Positions 17,060 through 25,179 of a DNA stretch of 64,000 nt are shown piece by piece (the stretch's first letter is position 1; every line of letters begins with the position of its first letter). The notes under the pieces are model-generated. The model was given only the letters and a program-made list of their open reading frames with translations. It was not told where the DNA came from and searched no databases. The position numbers were made by a program, and so were the translations under genes. The stretch lies in NCBI GenBank assembly GCA_964416595.1, contig CAYQES010000007.1:1-64000 (forward strand), written 5' to 3'. This DNA is from JAKFYM01 sp964416595 (GTDB lineage: Bacteria; Bdellovibrionota; UBA1018; CAIPTA01).

Positions 17060-18379
17060 ATGGCGTTGGAAAAACGGATAGAAGGCTCCGGCCTAAAAAA
17101 AATCTATTCCAAAGTGAGCGCGGAAAACGCTGACGATCTCATTTTTCGTAATCACGCTCTCTTTGAGCTCGGTCAGCTCTATTTGGAGAAGTGTGACTTC
17201 CCCAATGCTTCGGATTGCTTTGAAAAAGTAAAAACTGAAGCCCTGCAATTTCATCTCTACGATAATTATTTCCGTTCGATCACCTATTTACTGCGCATCC
17301 ATGCGGAGCGTTTGGATTTAGGTGCGCTGGATAGTTTGATCCGGGAAGTGGTGCAAGTGGGGGAATCCCTGGCAGGTTACCGCCGCTATTTGCCTAAGCT
17401 TCATTACAAACAGGGAATCGCCGCCACCTACCGGCGCGATAATGAAGAAGCATTTAAGCAATTCAGCCAAGCCCAAGCGCTTCTTGAGGAACTCGCTAAA
17501 GACGCAAATATGCCCAAAAAAGATTGGGAAGATGTGCAGCGGGATATGCTCATCACCAGCTACAGCTTGGCCGTTTTGCAAAAAGACAAAAAGAATTCCG
17601 CGGAAGCCTTGCGCATTACGGAAGATCTCTTAAAAGAAATCGACGATCTTTCCCACGGCGAGAAAGCTTTCGAATATTTTCATCTCTACGACGTGGAAGC
17701 CAACTTACTTATTTTGCAGGGCCACTGCTATCGGGATATGGGCGATTACAATAAGGCTCTCGATCGCTACTGGGGTGCCCACAGCATTTTAAAATCCCAC
17801 CGCAATTGGAATCATTACTACTATGTATTGCTCGGCCTCGGCCGCACCTATTTGGAAATGGGCAATACGGAGCGGGCCCAAATCTTTTTTGATCTCGTAA
17901 CCGATGCGATTAGCGATCTTGAGCTCAATGCCTTGAAACAGGCGCTCGAGCGGGTTTCGAAATCCGTAGTGGATGCTAACCAGGGCCGCCTCCTGATCGA
18001 TCGGGAACGTAAAGTGATCATCGAGCCCTCCTTAGGCGAAGTGCATTTTGAGCGTCGTTTTGTGTTACTGGAAATCCTATACCTTTTGGCCGCACAGCCC
18101 GGGAAGGTTTTCACCAAAGAAGATCTCGTGGATAAGATCTGGCGGGAAAGCTACAACCCGATGATCCACGATTCTAAGGTCTATACGTCCATCAGTCGTT
18201 TAAGAAAACTTATCGAGCCAGATTTCCGCCGTCCGATTTATATTTTGAATGAAAGAGATGGTTACGCTTTCAATGCAACCATTCAACTAGAAGAAGTAGG
18301 GGCCCGTTTGCGAAGGCCCGGGGTGGGAGCGGAAGAAAAGAAGGAACAGTTACCTGAGCTTGGGGGAGTGGGGTTATGA
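17060..18379 (+). CDS. TPR-repeat protein with C-terminal winged helix
   Basis: About 440 aa. Residues ~20-310 are tetratricopeptide-like helices (LYLEKCDFPNASDCFEKV, GDYNKALDRYWGAH, GRTYLEMGNTERAQIFF). Residues ~320-420 are an OmpR/PhoB-type winged helix (FVLLEILYLLAAQPGKVFTK, KVYTSISRLRKLIEP). It is a likely DNA-binding regulator sensing a protein or peptide through its TPRs. Start uncertain: GTG 17036 lies inside a CCAC-TTCG-GTGG hairpin, ATG 17060 follows directly on a G6 tract, and TTG 17066 would have ideal SD spacing. It ends in ATGA overlapping the next gene. Confidence 0.75.
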   Translation: MALEKRIEGSGLKKIYSKVSAENADDLIFRNHALFELGQLYLEKCDFPNASDCFEKVKTEALQFHLYDNYFRSITYLLRIHAERLDLGALDSLIREVVQVGESLAGYRRYLPKLHYKQGIAATYRRDNEEAFKQFSQAQALLEELAKDANMPKKDWEDVQRDMLITSYSLAVLQKDKKNSAEALRITEDLLKEIDDLSHGEKAFEYFHLYDVEANLLILQGHCYRDMGDYNKALDRYWGAHSILKSHRNWNHYYYVLLGLGRTYLEMGNTERAQIFFDLVTDAISDLELNALKQALERVSKSVVDANQGRLLIDRERKVIIEPSLGEVHFERRFVLLEILYLLAAQPGKVFTKEDLVDKIWRESYNPMIHDSKVYTSISRLRKLIEPDFRRPIYILNERDGYAFNATIQLEEVGARLRRPGVGAEEKKEQLPELGGVGL

Positions 18380-18879
18380 AATTTCTTTATATGCTATTGG
18401 CGCTTTGCGCGTTGCCGCTGGATGTGGATGCCAATTGGCGGCAGGCTGGGGATGAAGACCCTTTTCCTTTGTCCTGCACTAATTTCTCGGGCCACTGGCG
18501 CTCGGATAGCAATGAGTACCTAGAGATTTCTCAAGAAGGCTGCTCCTGGCTGGCGATTCGTTCTAGGTATGATTCCCAAGAAGACGCTACGACCATCGTT
18601 CCCGATAACAAAGACCGGGATTTCACGAGTGGACCTTGGTCCGGCGTGGTGCGCTATCGTTGGAATAGTAAGAAAAATGCCACCATCATCGAAACCCATC
18701 GCACCGTTTACTATGGGGAGATAGAGAAGAAAGAGGTGGTGTTTTTGGAGCAGGTGAACGAAGACTTGCTGTTGGAAAGCATGTTCCGCACCATTAAAAA
18801 CGAAAATTCCGGAGGCGGTTGCCCGCCTAAGAAGGAATACGAACAGCGAATGTTTCGCCGGATCAATCCTTTTCGCTAG
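18376..18879 (+). CDS. Secreted hypothetical protein
   Basis: 167 aa; signal peptide FLYMLLALCALPLDVDA. The mature domain is compact and beta-rich with four Cys residues (LSCTNFSGHW, EGCSWLA, GGGCPP), and the FSGHWRSDS start recalls lipocalin-like/DUF-type small barrels. Translationally coupled (ATGA) to the TPR regulator. Unrecognised otherwise. Confidence 0.65.
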   Translation: MKFLYMLLALCALPLDVDANWRQAGDEDPFPLSCTNFSGHWRSDSNEYLEISQEGCSWLAIRSRYDSQEDATTIVPDNKDRDFTSGPWSGVVRYRWNSKKNATIIETHRTVYYGEIEKKEVVFLEQVNEDLLLESMFRTIKNENSGGGCPPKKEYEQRMFRRINPFR

Positions 18880-18960
18880 AGATCCTGGGGATTTCAGTTG
18901 ATGAAAGAGGAAATGTCCTGTAATTCCTAGTTTCTTACTATTAATACAGAAGGAAAATTC

Positions 18961-19068
18961 ATGGGTAGAGGCAGAAAAAAGACGACCATTAAAATGAAAT
19001 TGCGACGCAATCAGGCTAAGAAAAAGGCCAAAATTCGCGCTGCTAAAGCCCGTGGAAAGAAGAAGTAA
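18961..19068 (+). CDS. 35-aa Lys/Arg-rich basic protein
   Basis: Encodes MGRGRKKTTIKMKLRRNQ... ending KARGKKK; roughly half of the residues are Lys or Arg. GAAGGA SD is 8 nt before ATG. Such composition suggests RNA or DNA binding (ribosome-associated or nucleoid). It is not ribosomal protein Thx by sequence. It lies 53 nt before tRNA-Asp. Confidence 0.7.
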   Translation: MGRGRKKTTIKMKLRRNQAKKKAKIRAAKARGKKK

Positions 19069-19085
19069 TTCCTCTTTTCCTTCTC

Positions 19086-19107
19086 GGTGATCTTGAGTAA
19101 GATCGCC
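19086..19107 (+). other. Hairpin between basic-protein gene and tRNA-Asp
   Basis: GGTGATCTT (19086-19094) pairs with AAGATCGCC (19099-19107) through a GAGT loop, 9 bp with one G-U. No T-run follows, so it may be a processing or stability hairpin rather than a terminator. Confidence 0.45.
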
Positions 19108-19121
19108 AGCAATTCCTTAAC

Positions 19122-19198
19122 GGAGCGTTAGTTAAGTTGGTTATAACGTCCGCCTGTCACGCGGAAGGCCGCGGGTTCGAGTCCCGCACGCTCCGCCA
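19122..19198 (+). tRNA. tRNA-Asp (GTC)
   Basis: 77 nt including encoded CCA. Acceptor GGAGCGT (19122-19128) pairs with ACGCTCC (19188-19194), discriminator G, CCA at 19196-19198. The anticodon loop CTGTCAC gives GTC. The T-loop GGTTCGAGTCC is canonical. Confidence 0.97.
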
Positions 19199-19202
19199 AC
19201 AT

Positions 19203-19237
19203 AAAAAAGCCCACGGCAATTAGCCGGGGGCTTTTTT
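19203..19237 (+). terminator. Terminator of tRNA-Asp
   Basis: AAAAAAGCCC and GGGCTTTTTT flank an inner GGC/GCC stem; hairpin followed by a T-run a few bases after the tRNA. Confidence 0.85.
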
Positions 19238-19240
19238 ATT

Positions 19241-19369
19241 TCTGGTAGGTGCTGTGGGAAGTTCGAGAAGCTTAGCGGGGTTCGACCATTCGCCCAGGAT
19301 GGAGCGAATGGGCTGCCGAAGGCCGAGCGAGCAAGAGGCGAGCGTAGCAGTTCTGCACGCTCCGCTAAC
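19241..19369. repeat. tRNA-Asp 3'-end duplication and palindromic insert
   Basis: The last 11 bases of the tRNA body, GCACGCTCCGC (19186-19196), recur exactly at 19355-19365 and are again followed by (C/T)AAC and a terminator. Between the copies is a structured stretch with an 8-bp inverted repeat, CCATTCGC (19286-19293) and GCGAATGG (19304-19311), and a CGAGCGAGC/GCGAGCG segment. It could be a remnant of integration at the tRNA 3' end or a tRNA-associated repeat. Confidence 0.5.
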
Positions 19370-19378
19370 TAAAGAAAA

Positions 19379-19416
19379 TAAAAAACCCACAGCAAAAGCT
19401 GTGGGTTTTTTATTTT
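19379..19416. terminator. Strong bidirectional terminator
   Basis: A-run, CCCACAGC (19386-19393), AAAA loop, GCTGTGGG (19398-19405), T-run. It is symmetric, so it can stop + transcripts from the tRNA side and - transcripts of the adjacent propeller gene. Confidence 0.88.
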
Positions 19417-19433
19417 TTACGGTTTGGGCGAGT

Positions 19434-20993
19434 TTACTTATTTTCAAAAATCGTAGCCTTTATGGATTCTTTTCCTTCGGGGCCAACCGTGGTTGTAACC
19501 ACGTAACGATTATTCCCGATGGGAATCAATTTGGAAATATCACTACCTGCCAAGTTGATATCGTAAAAGGAGAAATCTGAGGTTTTGAATACTCGCACTT
19601 GAGAGCCAGTGGAGTAATCACTCATTACCACTGCCACAGAATCCGAGGAGATTTGCACGAATGGCTGAGAATTAGGGTAATTCACTATGGCATCTACCCA
19701 TCTTCCAATTGGGACAGACTTAATAATTTCTGCATTTTTATTCAGCAAAAAAGCATCGGTTAGAGAGTAAGCAATGTCCATAGGACGGTTGAATAGGAAG
19801 CTGTGACCGGCCACTTGGTGTATTTGTCCATTATTGTGGTGAAAGCTTTTATTGGTAAAATTCTTGATCTGATTTAAGTCATCGTCAAAAACAGTCGTGT
19901 GATAGTTATGCCAAACATAAAAAAATTGTTCATCTTTACCGGGGCGGGCGTAAAAGTCTTTCACTTCCACTTTAGCCACTACCGCTCCATTTTTATCAAG
20001 CTTCACGAACGAACTAGAAAGAACAGCGTAGACAAAATCGTTTTTCACTAGCGGGAGGATACCGTAAGTAGCTTCGCCAGGAATATGAATCACCTTTCCA
20101 TTTGGCTTGATGAACATCAAGCCAAGCATGGTTGGGCTAATGCCTTGGTAAAAAACTAAAGTACCGTCGCTTAGGCTTTGGATGGTTTTGGGTTCAGCAA
20201 CGGAAGAGAAATCTTGAAAATCCCAAGGTATTTTTCTCTCGTTCAAGTCTTGGTCTAAGATAAGGAGTTGTTGGCTGTCTCTATTGGCCAACACCAAGGT
20301 TTTGCCGTTTAAAGAAGTATTGAGGGTTAAGCAATAAAGTCCGGAGCAGGGAAATCTATAAGATTTTTCTAATCTTCCGCGAGTATTTACAAAGCGGATT
20401 TCTATTTCATCTTCATCATCGAGTCTTTTCCCGGTTATGGCCCGTCCAGAAAAGCTCTGCACATCCCATAGGTTGTAACCTTTTGGGTTTTTATCCACTA
20501 ATTTGCCTTTGGTGGAATAGAGTTTAACGCCACTACTGGTACTGCAGCCTATAACCTCATCGGAAGCCGGGGAAGAAAAAATATAGGGTGTATCGTAGCA
20601 TTCAATATTATAAAAATTAGAGTAATCTTTTCCCCCAAAACCCATTACTTCTCTGGGTCCAGGATACCTATTTGCTAGTTTGTCGTATACAACTAATGCT
20701 CCTTGCGGGCTCAATTGATACTCTGGCCATGACGCGTGGAAGGGGAACTCATTCAAAAACTTTCCGTTATTATCGAAGCGGTATAATTTTTTGTGAAAAT
20801 CTGAATGATCTCCAATAATAAAAGAGCCATCACCTAAGGCAAACGGGGTTATGTTGGAAAAACCAGAGTATTTGTTTATTGCACCCGCAGGAAAAATTGC
20901 CTCCCCAACCACTCGTAAGCTGGCTTCGCCTTTTGTGGCGCTAAGTAGGCTAAGAACGAACGCAAAAAAAACACTAGTTTTTATTTTAATCAT
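19434..20993 (-). CDS. Secreted beta-propeller-like protein, paralogue A
   Basis: 519 aa; signal peptide through KGEA (~24 residues). The mature protein consists of repeated beta-strand segments such as FALGDGSFIIGDHSD, LYRFDNNGKFLNEF, LSPQGALVVYDK and LKNDxxVxA-like blocks, as in seven-bladed propellers. It aligns along its whole length with the divergently transcribed 21308-22870 protein (shared LVVGEAxxP, LDQDLNERKIPW/VDQNLKERRIA, IPIGNNRYVVTT/SIGNDRFVVST). Probably periplasmic or extracellular; function unknown. Confidence 0.68.
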   Translation of the reverse strand: MIKIKTSVFFAFVLSLLSATKGEASLRVVGEAIFPAGAINKYSGFSNITPFALGDGSFIIGDHSDFHKKLYRFDNNGKFLNEFPFHASWPEYQLSPQGALVVYDKLANRYPGPREVMGFGGKDYSNFYNIECYDTPYIFSSPASDEVIGCSTSSGVKLYSTKGKLVDKNPKGYNLWDVQSFSGRAITGKRLDDEDEIEIRFVNTRGRLEKSYRFPCSGLYCLTLNTSLNGKTLVLANRDSQQLLILDQDLNERKIPWDFQDFSSVAEPKTIQSLSDGTLVFYQGISPTMLGLMFIKPNGKVIHIPGEATYGILPLVKNDFVYAVLSSSFVKLDKNGAVVAKVEVKDFYARPGKDEQFFYVWHNYHTTVFDDDLNQIKNFTNKSFHHNNGQIHQVAGHSFLFNRPMDIAYSLTDAFLLNKNAEIIKSVPIGRWVDAIVNYPNSQPFVQISSDSVAVVMSDYSTGSQVRVFKTSDFSFYDINLAGSDISKLIPIGNNRYVVTTTVGPEGKESIKATIFENK

Positions 20994-21307
20994 TACAAAC
21001 TCTTTTAGTTAAAGGTTGGATTTCTCAAATTTATTTAGTAATAAGGTATGATACATATAAAAAAATTATAAATAATTTTTTATAATTTTAAGTATGGGAC
21101 TAAGAGCGCTTGGCCTGATGCGTAAAAAACTTGGGCCTTACTTTCATAATTTTGCTCACAATCTTTTTATCTTAACTGGCCTCAAAGTAAGCCATAAAAG
21201 TCCGCAGAGGACAAGCGGTGCGGCATTCACCATTCATTCCTAAAAAATGCTGTTTATAAAAAACTCATACTGGTATTATTATTTCACTATTTAGGAGTGG
21301 GAATCCC
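20994..21307. promoter_or_regulatory. AT-rich divergent intergenic region
   Basis: 314 bases between the two propeller genes. It contains an 11-bp inverted repeat, AAAATTATAAA (21062-21072) with TTTATAATTTT (21079-21089), which includes a TATAAT box. A 49-codon ORF starts at ATG 21094 and ends at 21243 but has no Shine-Dalgarno and no recognisable sequence. AT content is clearly higher than in the flanks. It probably carries both promoters. Confidence 0.5.
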
Positions 21308-22870
21308 ATGGCTATGTGGAAAAATTACGCCGTTATTGTGCTCTTGTTTTTCGTAACTCGTTCTTCTCAAGCAGAGTTTCGTTTAGTAAGCGAAGCCATG
21401 GTTCCCTCAAGATTAGATGATACCTATAGAGGAAACATCACCACTTCTGCGTTTCCGTTGCCGGACGGCAACTTTCTTATTCCCGACTCTTCTTTTAGCG
21501 ATAAAAAACTCCATCGTTTTAGCCCGGATGGAAATCTTCTAGATACCTATTCTATCAAAGGAATCCAAAGCCCTTTATTCCAATTGGACAAAGCAGGTGC
21601 TTTGTACGTGGATCAATCTTTTAGCTATAGCAATTATCGCGCGTATAAATTCCATGACTTGGGCCGGGAAAATTTTAGTTCTACTTTTCCTTGCCTGTAT
21701 CGCCCCTACATTCATGCCGAGGGAGTGATGAGCTGTGAGGGATCGGAGCAAACGGCAGGTTATTTTGTTTTGTATGATAACTACGGCTCCTTGCGATCCA
21801 TGTTACCCGGCATTTCCTTTTTGGATTACGATATCCGCTCTTTTGCGGGTCGGCTTCTGCTGTTAAGGCGATTGCCAGAGCAAAAACAGGCTCAGATTCT
21901 TTTTTTGGACCACAAAAAACAGCAGGCCGATAAAGTTATTTCTGTTTCAGATATAGATATGGGTGTTGGGGTGAGTGAAACCTCTGACGGAAGACTCATC
22001 CTCATTCCTAATAAAGGCGATGAAATCATTATCGTGGACCAAAATTTAAAAGAGAGGAGAATTGCAAAAAATTTAAATGAGGAAAATCTTCCATACTTAC
22101 GCTTTAGCACTACGGAACCAAGAGTTTTTAGTGACGGCACCATCGCTTTCTATTTTGGTAAGGTGGCTGGTTTGGCCATAGTTCGTCCAGATAATGAAGT
22201 GATAGTCCATGTTGGCAAAGGAAGATACGACGCTCAACTTGTGATGATGAATGATTTTCTGTACGCCACGCTCAGTGGGAAGTTGCTTAAGATTGACTCG
22301 GTGGGCAGCGTAGTGGCCTTTGCGAAAATTTCTGATAAGGCTAAAACCGCTCTATTCGTGGGTAAAGACCAAAAAAATATCTACGTTTACAATTTATACG
22401 ATGGAGTAACGGCTTACACGCAAGATCTAACGCTATTGAATACATTTCCGGGTATGCAAATGTATTTTGAAAAAGATAGATTTGTGGGCTCGGTGTTTGG
22501 CCGTAGTTTCTTGAGAGCTTTCCCTCAGGGGGAGGAAAAGCCAGGCATCATGGATACCGCTCATATTTTGAATGAAAAAGCGGAGATTGTGCAAACAGTT
22601 CCTTTAGGAAAGTGTTGCTATGGTTCTGTGGGGTTAGTTCCTTTCCAGAAAGTAACTGCGGACCAAATAGCCCTGGCCACGAGGGATGAAGAATTTAAGC
22701 CACTGGTGCGAGTGTTTAATAAAAATCTAACGTATAAAGATTTTTCTTTAAAAGAAGGTGAATTGGTTTCGAATTTGGAGTCTATCGGCAACGATCGCTT
22801 TGTGGTGAGCACAGTGAGTGGAAAAGAATCCACGCAGTTGCTAAAGATGAGTATTTTTAGCTCTAAGTAG
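21308..22870 (+). CDS. Secreted beta-propeller-like protein, paralogue B
   Basis: 520 aa; signal peptide to SSQA (~23 residues), mature part of repeated beta blades (LPDGNFLIPDSS, HRFSPDGNLLDTY, ISVGETSDGRLILIP-like). Homologous to paralogue A in order and spacing of motifs, so the pair arose by duplication followed by inversion. SD GGAG upstream; ATG 21308 or 21314 possible. Likely extracytoplasmic, perhaps a binding scaffold. Confidence 0.68.
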   Translation: MAMWKNYAVIVLLFFVTRSSQAEFRLVSEAMVPSRLDDTYRGNITTSAFPLPDGNFLIPDSSFSDKKLHRFSPDGNLLDTYSIKGIQSPLFQLDKAGALYVDQSFSYSNYRAYKFHDLGRENFSSTFPCLYRPYIHAEGVMSCEGSEQTAGYFVLYDNYGSLRSMLPGISFLDYDIRSFAGRLLLLRRLPEQKQAQILFLDHKKQQADKVISVSDIDMGVGVSETSDGRLILIPNKGDEIIIVDQNLKERRIAKNLNEENLPYLRFSTTEPRVFSDGTIAFYFGKVAGLAIVRPDNEVIVHVGKGRYDAQLVMMNDFLYATLSGKLLKIDSVGSVVAFAKISDKAKTALFVGKDQKNIYVYNLYDGVTAYTQDLTLLNTFPGMQMYFEKDRFVGSVFGRSFLRAFPQGEEKPGIMDTAHILNEKAEIVQTVPLGKCCYGSVGLVPFQKVTADQIALATRDEEFKPLVRVFNKNLTYKDFSLKEGELVSNLESIGNDRFVVSTVSGKESTQLLKMSIFSSK

Positions 22871-22883
22871 GCGAAAGAAATTT

Positions 22884-23633
22884 TTAGTCCGCAGCTTTCA
22901 ATCCCAATAAATTTGGGAGGAAAAGGCGCGTATTCCACTCCCGCCCGAGTTCGGGCGCAAGGTATAAGGCGCCGTGGTTGCCGCCATCTAAATAGAGCAG
23001 GCCCTTCAAATCTAGATTCAATCCTAGGATTTGCCCCACGAGATCGTGCACATCCACTAAACGTGGATGAAAAAAGAAAAGCACGCGGTTTTTTCCATCC
23101 ACTCCTACGAGTGCCACCTGATAGAAAATGCTCTTTCCTTTTTTCCAGAGAATGCCTTCCTTAGCGCTCCACATGCGGTAGGTTTGAAAAACTGTATGGT
23201 AGTTTTGCATTTCCGATTGCGGGCCAATTAGCACCGCAGGTGAACTAGGTTTTTTCGGATTAAAGAAGATAAAACCGCCGTACCTTGTGGAAATTTTGGG
23301 ATTGTTCACGTAATCAAAATTTCGCATGTATCCCACGCTGGTTACATAATCGGTAGCAAACATCGCCGCATTGATCACCACTTTGAAATCATAGCGGTCA
23401 GCCACCTGTTGCACGCTGAGGGAATTAGTTTGCGGTGGATTCACAAGTTCCAGGGGAGTAAGCCGCGGATCGGCGCGCACGACCATTAGTTTTTCTCCTA
23501 TGAAGGCCGTTTCGATGCCGCCATTATTGCGCCAAGGGATTTCTAGGGAGGAAAGGCTGCGTTGCTCGGTAGGGGGGAGGGTGGCGCAGGCCGTGAAGGT
23601 AAAAGCTGTAAAAAAAAGGAAAAAAGTTTTCAC
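22884..23633 (-). CDS. Phosphodiester glycosidase family lipoprotein (NAGPA-like)
   Basis: 249 aa. Lipobox-like FTACA at residues ~12-16 marks a lipoprotein. The NAGPA/DUF2233 fold is suggested by VVINAAMFATDY (start of the conserved core), GGFIFFNP and YLDGGNHGALY near the C-terminus (family NLDGGxS motif). Such enzymes cleave sugar phosphodiesters; in bacteria they are linked to envelope or exopolysaccharide processing. GTG start at 23633. Convergent with paralogue B (13-nt gap). Confidence 0.72.
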   Translation of the reverse strand: MKTFFLFFTAFTFTACATLPPTEQRSLSSLEIPWRNNGGIETAFIGEKLMVVRADPRLTPLELVNPPQTNSLSVQQVADRYDFKVVINAAMFATDYVTSVGYMRNFDYVNNPKISTRYGGFIFFNPKKPSSPAVLIGPQSEMQNYHTVFQTYRMWSAKEGILWKKGKSIFYQVALVGVDGKNRVLFFFHPRLVDVHDLVGQILGLNLDLKGLLYLDGGNHGALYLAPELGREWNTRLFLPNLLGLKAAD

Positions 23634-23752
23634 AAAGAAATTTTACCTTGAGGGAAACTCTTAGGGGAGGAAATTCATGCGGACATTTCACTGTAAATTC
23701 AGATGGTTATGGCCAGGGTTCGGTGGTCATCAAAAATCTTCAGGAATTCCAT

Positions 23753-23788
23753 TTGACTAAGTAATAACTTATTGAGTATATACTTAGT
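23753..23788 (+). promoter_or_regulatory. tetR promoter overlapped by palindromic operator
   Basis: ACTAAGT (23756-23762) and ACTTAGT (23782-23788) form an inverted repeat. Inside it AGTATATACT (23775-23784) is a perfect palindrome. TTGACT (23753-23758) and TATATA/TATACT (23777-23784) form the promoter. This is the usual autoregulatory layout of TetR-family genes. The -10 ends 6 nt before the ATG, implying a leaderless mRNA. Confidence 0.6.
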
Positions 23789-23790
23789 GA

Positions 23791-24384
23791 ATGGAAGCGC
23801 TAACGCGAAAAGAGCAAAAAGAAAAAACCCGTGCGGGGCTCGTAAAACACGCGGAATCGTTGTTCGCCAAACAAGGCATTGCTTTCACCACCACGATGGA
23901 TGTGGCCAAAGCCCTAAAAGTTTCTCATGGAACGGTGTTTGTGCATTTTCCCACTCGCGATGATCTTATTCTCGCCGTAGTGGAGCAATTCGGCGATCGC
24001 TTAGCTGAAAGCTTAGGCAGTTGTTTATCGGACGAAATGTCGCTTAGAGAGTTGCTCAAGGCTCATCTTTCCGTACTAGCTGAATTCGAAAATTTTTACC
24101 TTCGCCTCATCACGGAATCTCAGTTCTTGCCGCCTAAAATTCGTGGCATCCAATACGGAATGAACACTTCCCTTTCTTATAGATTCTTCCGGGCCGCCGA
24201 GAAGTTAATGAAAAAAGGCGAGATCAAAAAAATGGATCAGCCAACTTTTTTTAATTCGTGGCTGAGCCTTGTTCACTACCATGTGATGAATCGGGATTTG
24301 TTCTCCGATACATTCCCCATTTTACATGAAGTGGGTGAATCCATTCTTAATCAATTTCTCCATCTTATTAAAAAAGAGCGCTGA
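23791..24384 (+). CDS. TetR/AcrR family transcriptional regulator
   Basis: 197 aa. N-terminal HTH (residues ~10-60: AESLFAKQGIAFTTTMDVAK, LKVSHGTVFVHFPTRDDLI). Variable ligand-binding C-terminal domain. The immediate upstream palindrome suggests autorepression. It heads a run of small genes (zinc ribbon, YHS-like, 82-aa protein) that may be its regulon. No SD is present before the ATG. Confidence 0.9.
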   Translation: MEALTRKEQKEKTRAGLVKHAESLFAKQGIAFTTTMDVAKALKVSHGTVFVHFPTRDDLILAVVEQFGDRLAESLGSCLSDEMSLRELLKAHLSVLAEFENFYLRLITESQFLPPKIRGIQYGMNTSLSYRFFRAAEKLMKKGEIKKMDQPTFFNSWLSLVHYHVMNRDLFSDTFPILHEVGESILNQFLHLIKKER

Positions 24385-24413
24385 TAAGCGCTACATATAG
24401 AAAGGAAAGAAAA

Positions 24414-24671
24414 ATGAAACCTAGATGCCAATCCTGTAACTCCTGCGGAATGCCCTTAGAAAAAAAAGATGACTTTGCCTTGGGTGATACTGCCGCAATC
24501 TATTGCGCTTATTGCACCGATACGCAGGGCAAGCTGCTCCCTTATGAGCAAATCTTGAAAGCCAATACGGACTATTTGAAAGAATCCCAAGGTCTCACGG
24601 ACCAAGCGGCTCTCAAGATGGCGAAGGATCTCCTCAAAGAACAACCGGCTTGGAAACATATCGGGGCGTAA
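24414..24671 (+). CDS. Putative zinc-ribbon protein (zf-ribbon_2)
   Basis: 85 aa. N-terminal CQSCNSCGMPLEKKDDFALG and YCAYCTD give two paired-cysteine knuckles, matching the 'putative zinc ribbon domain' family that often sits beside TetR, transport or enzyme genes. The C-terminal half is helical. AAAGGAAAG SD. One base separates it from the 52-aa YHS-like ORF. Confidence 0.78.
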   Translation: MKPRCQSCNSCGMPLEKKDDFALGDTAAIYCAYCTDTQGKLLPYEQILKANTDYLKESQGLTDQAALKMAKDLLKEQPAWKHIGA

Positions 24672-24672
24672 A

Positions 24673-24831
24673 ATGAAAACGAAAAAAATCTATTGTAAAG
24701 TTTGCCCCAAATGGGAAATCAAGATTCCGGAGCGTTGCTCGAATACGCTGGTGAAGGGAAAGAAAAAGCTATACTTCTGCACTCGCCGTTGTAAAGAGCG
24801 GTACGAGAAGGCTCCGGAAAAATTTGCTTGA
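24673..24831 (+). CDS. 52-aa YHS/TRASH-like metal-binding protein
   Basis: Small ORF starting one base after the zinc-ribbon stop. Sequence features: YCKVCPKWEI, a central RCSNTLV, and YFCTRRCKERYEKAPEKFA, which closely follows the YHS/TRASH pattern (FCSxxCKxxFxxxPEKF). Five Cys residues could bind metal. The GGGGCGTAAAATG context gives a weak SD. The next gene continues in the same reading frame after the TGA. Confidence 0.65.
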   Translation: MKTKKIYCKVCPKWEIKIPERCSNTLVKGKKKLYFCTRRCKERYEKAPEKFA

Positions 24832-24882
24832 TACAAAGGAAATGAAATAGCCCGCACTAAATCTGAAAATTTAAAGGATCTC

Positions 24883-25131
24883 GTGAAGGAGCTCGATGAA
24901 ATTCGTGGGCTTCCTTTACTGAAAGAAAAGAGCCTGGGGTTGTTTTATTTTAAATCCACTCCCTTCTTGCATTTTCACGATGCGGATGGGGAGCGCTGGG
25001 CGGATGTGAAAAAAGACGACAAATGGGTAAACGTGCCAATTTCCTTTCTAGCCTCTAAGAAAGAACGACAGAGTTTTGTGAAAGCAGTAAAGTTAGCACA
25101 TAAGCAATTGATGTCGGCAAAGGGCCCCTAG
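24883..25131 (+). CDS. Small conserved-looking protein with FLHFHDADG motif
   Basis: 82 aa from GTG 24883: LFYFKSTPFLHFHDADGERW then ADVKKDDKWVNVPISF. The His-x-His core suggests a small metal-binding or luciferase-like DUF fold, but I do not recognise it securely. The frame is open upstream to the preceding TGA (24829-24831). An AAAGGA SD sits ideally before ATA 24847, which would add ARTKSENLKDL, so the true start may be a non-ATG codon or a mutated ATG. Confidence 0.55.
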   Translation: MKELDEIRGLPLLKEKSLGLFYFKSTPFLHFHDADGERWADVKKDDKWVNVPISFLASKKERQSFVKAVKLAHKQLMSAKGP

Positions 25132-25179
25132 TCTTTCATTTGGGCTAACGAAAATAAAAGACCAGAGCAAGCATTCTTA

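Noticed and set aside
19241..19369. Second, complete tRNA gene
   Set aside because: Only the 3' end sequence is duplicated; no cloverleaf can be formed.
21094..21243. 49-codon ORF in the propeller intergenic region
   Set aside because: No SD, no family resemblance; sits in the AT-rich promoter region. Kept only as a note.
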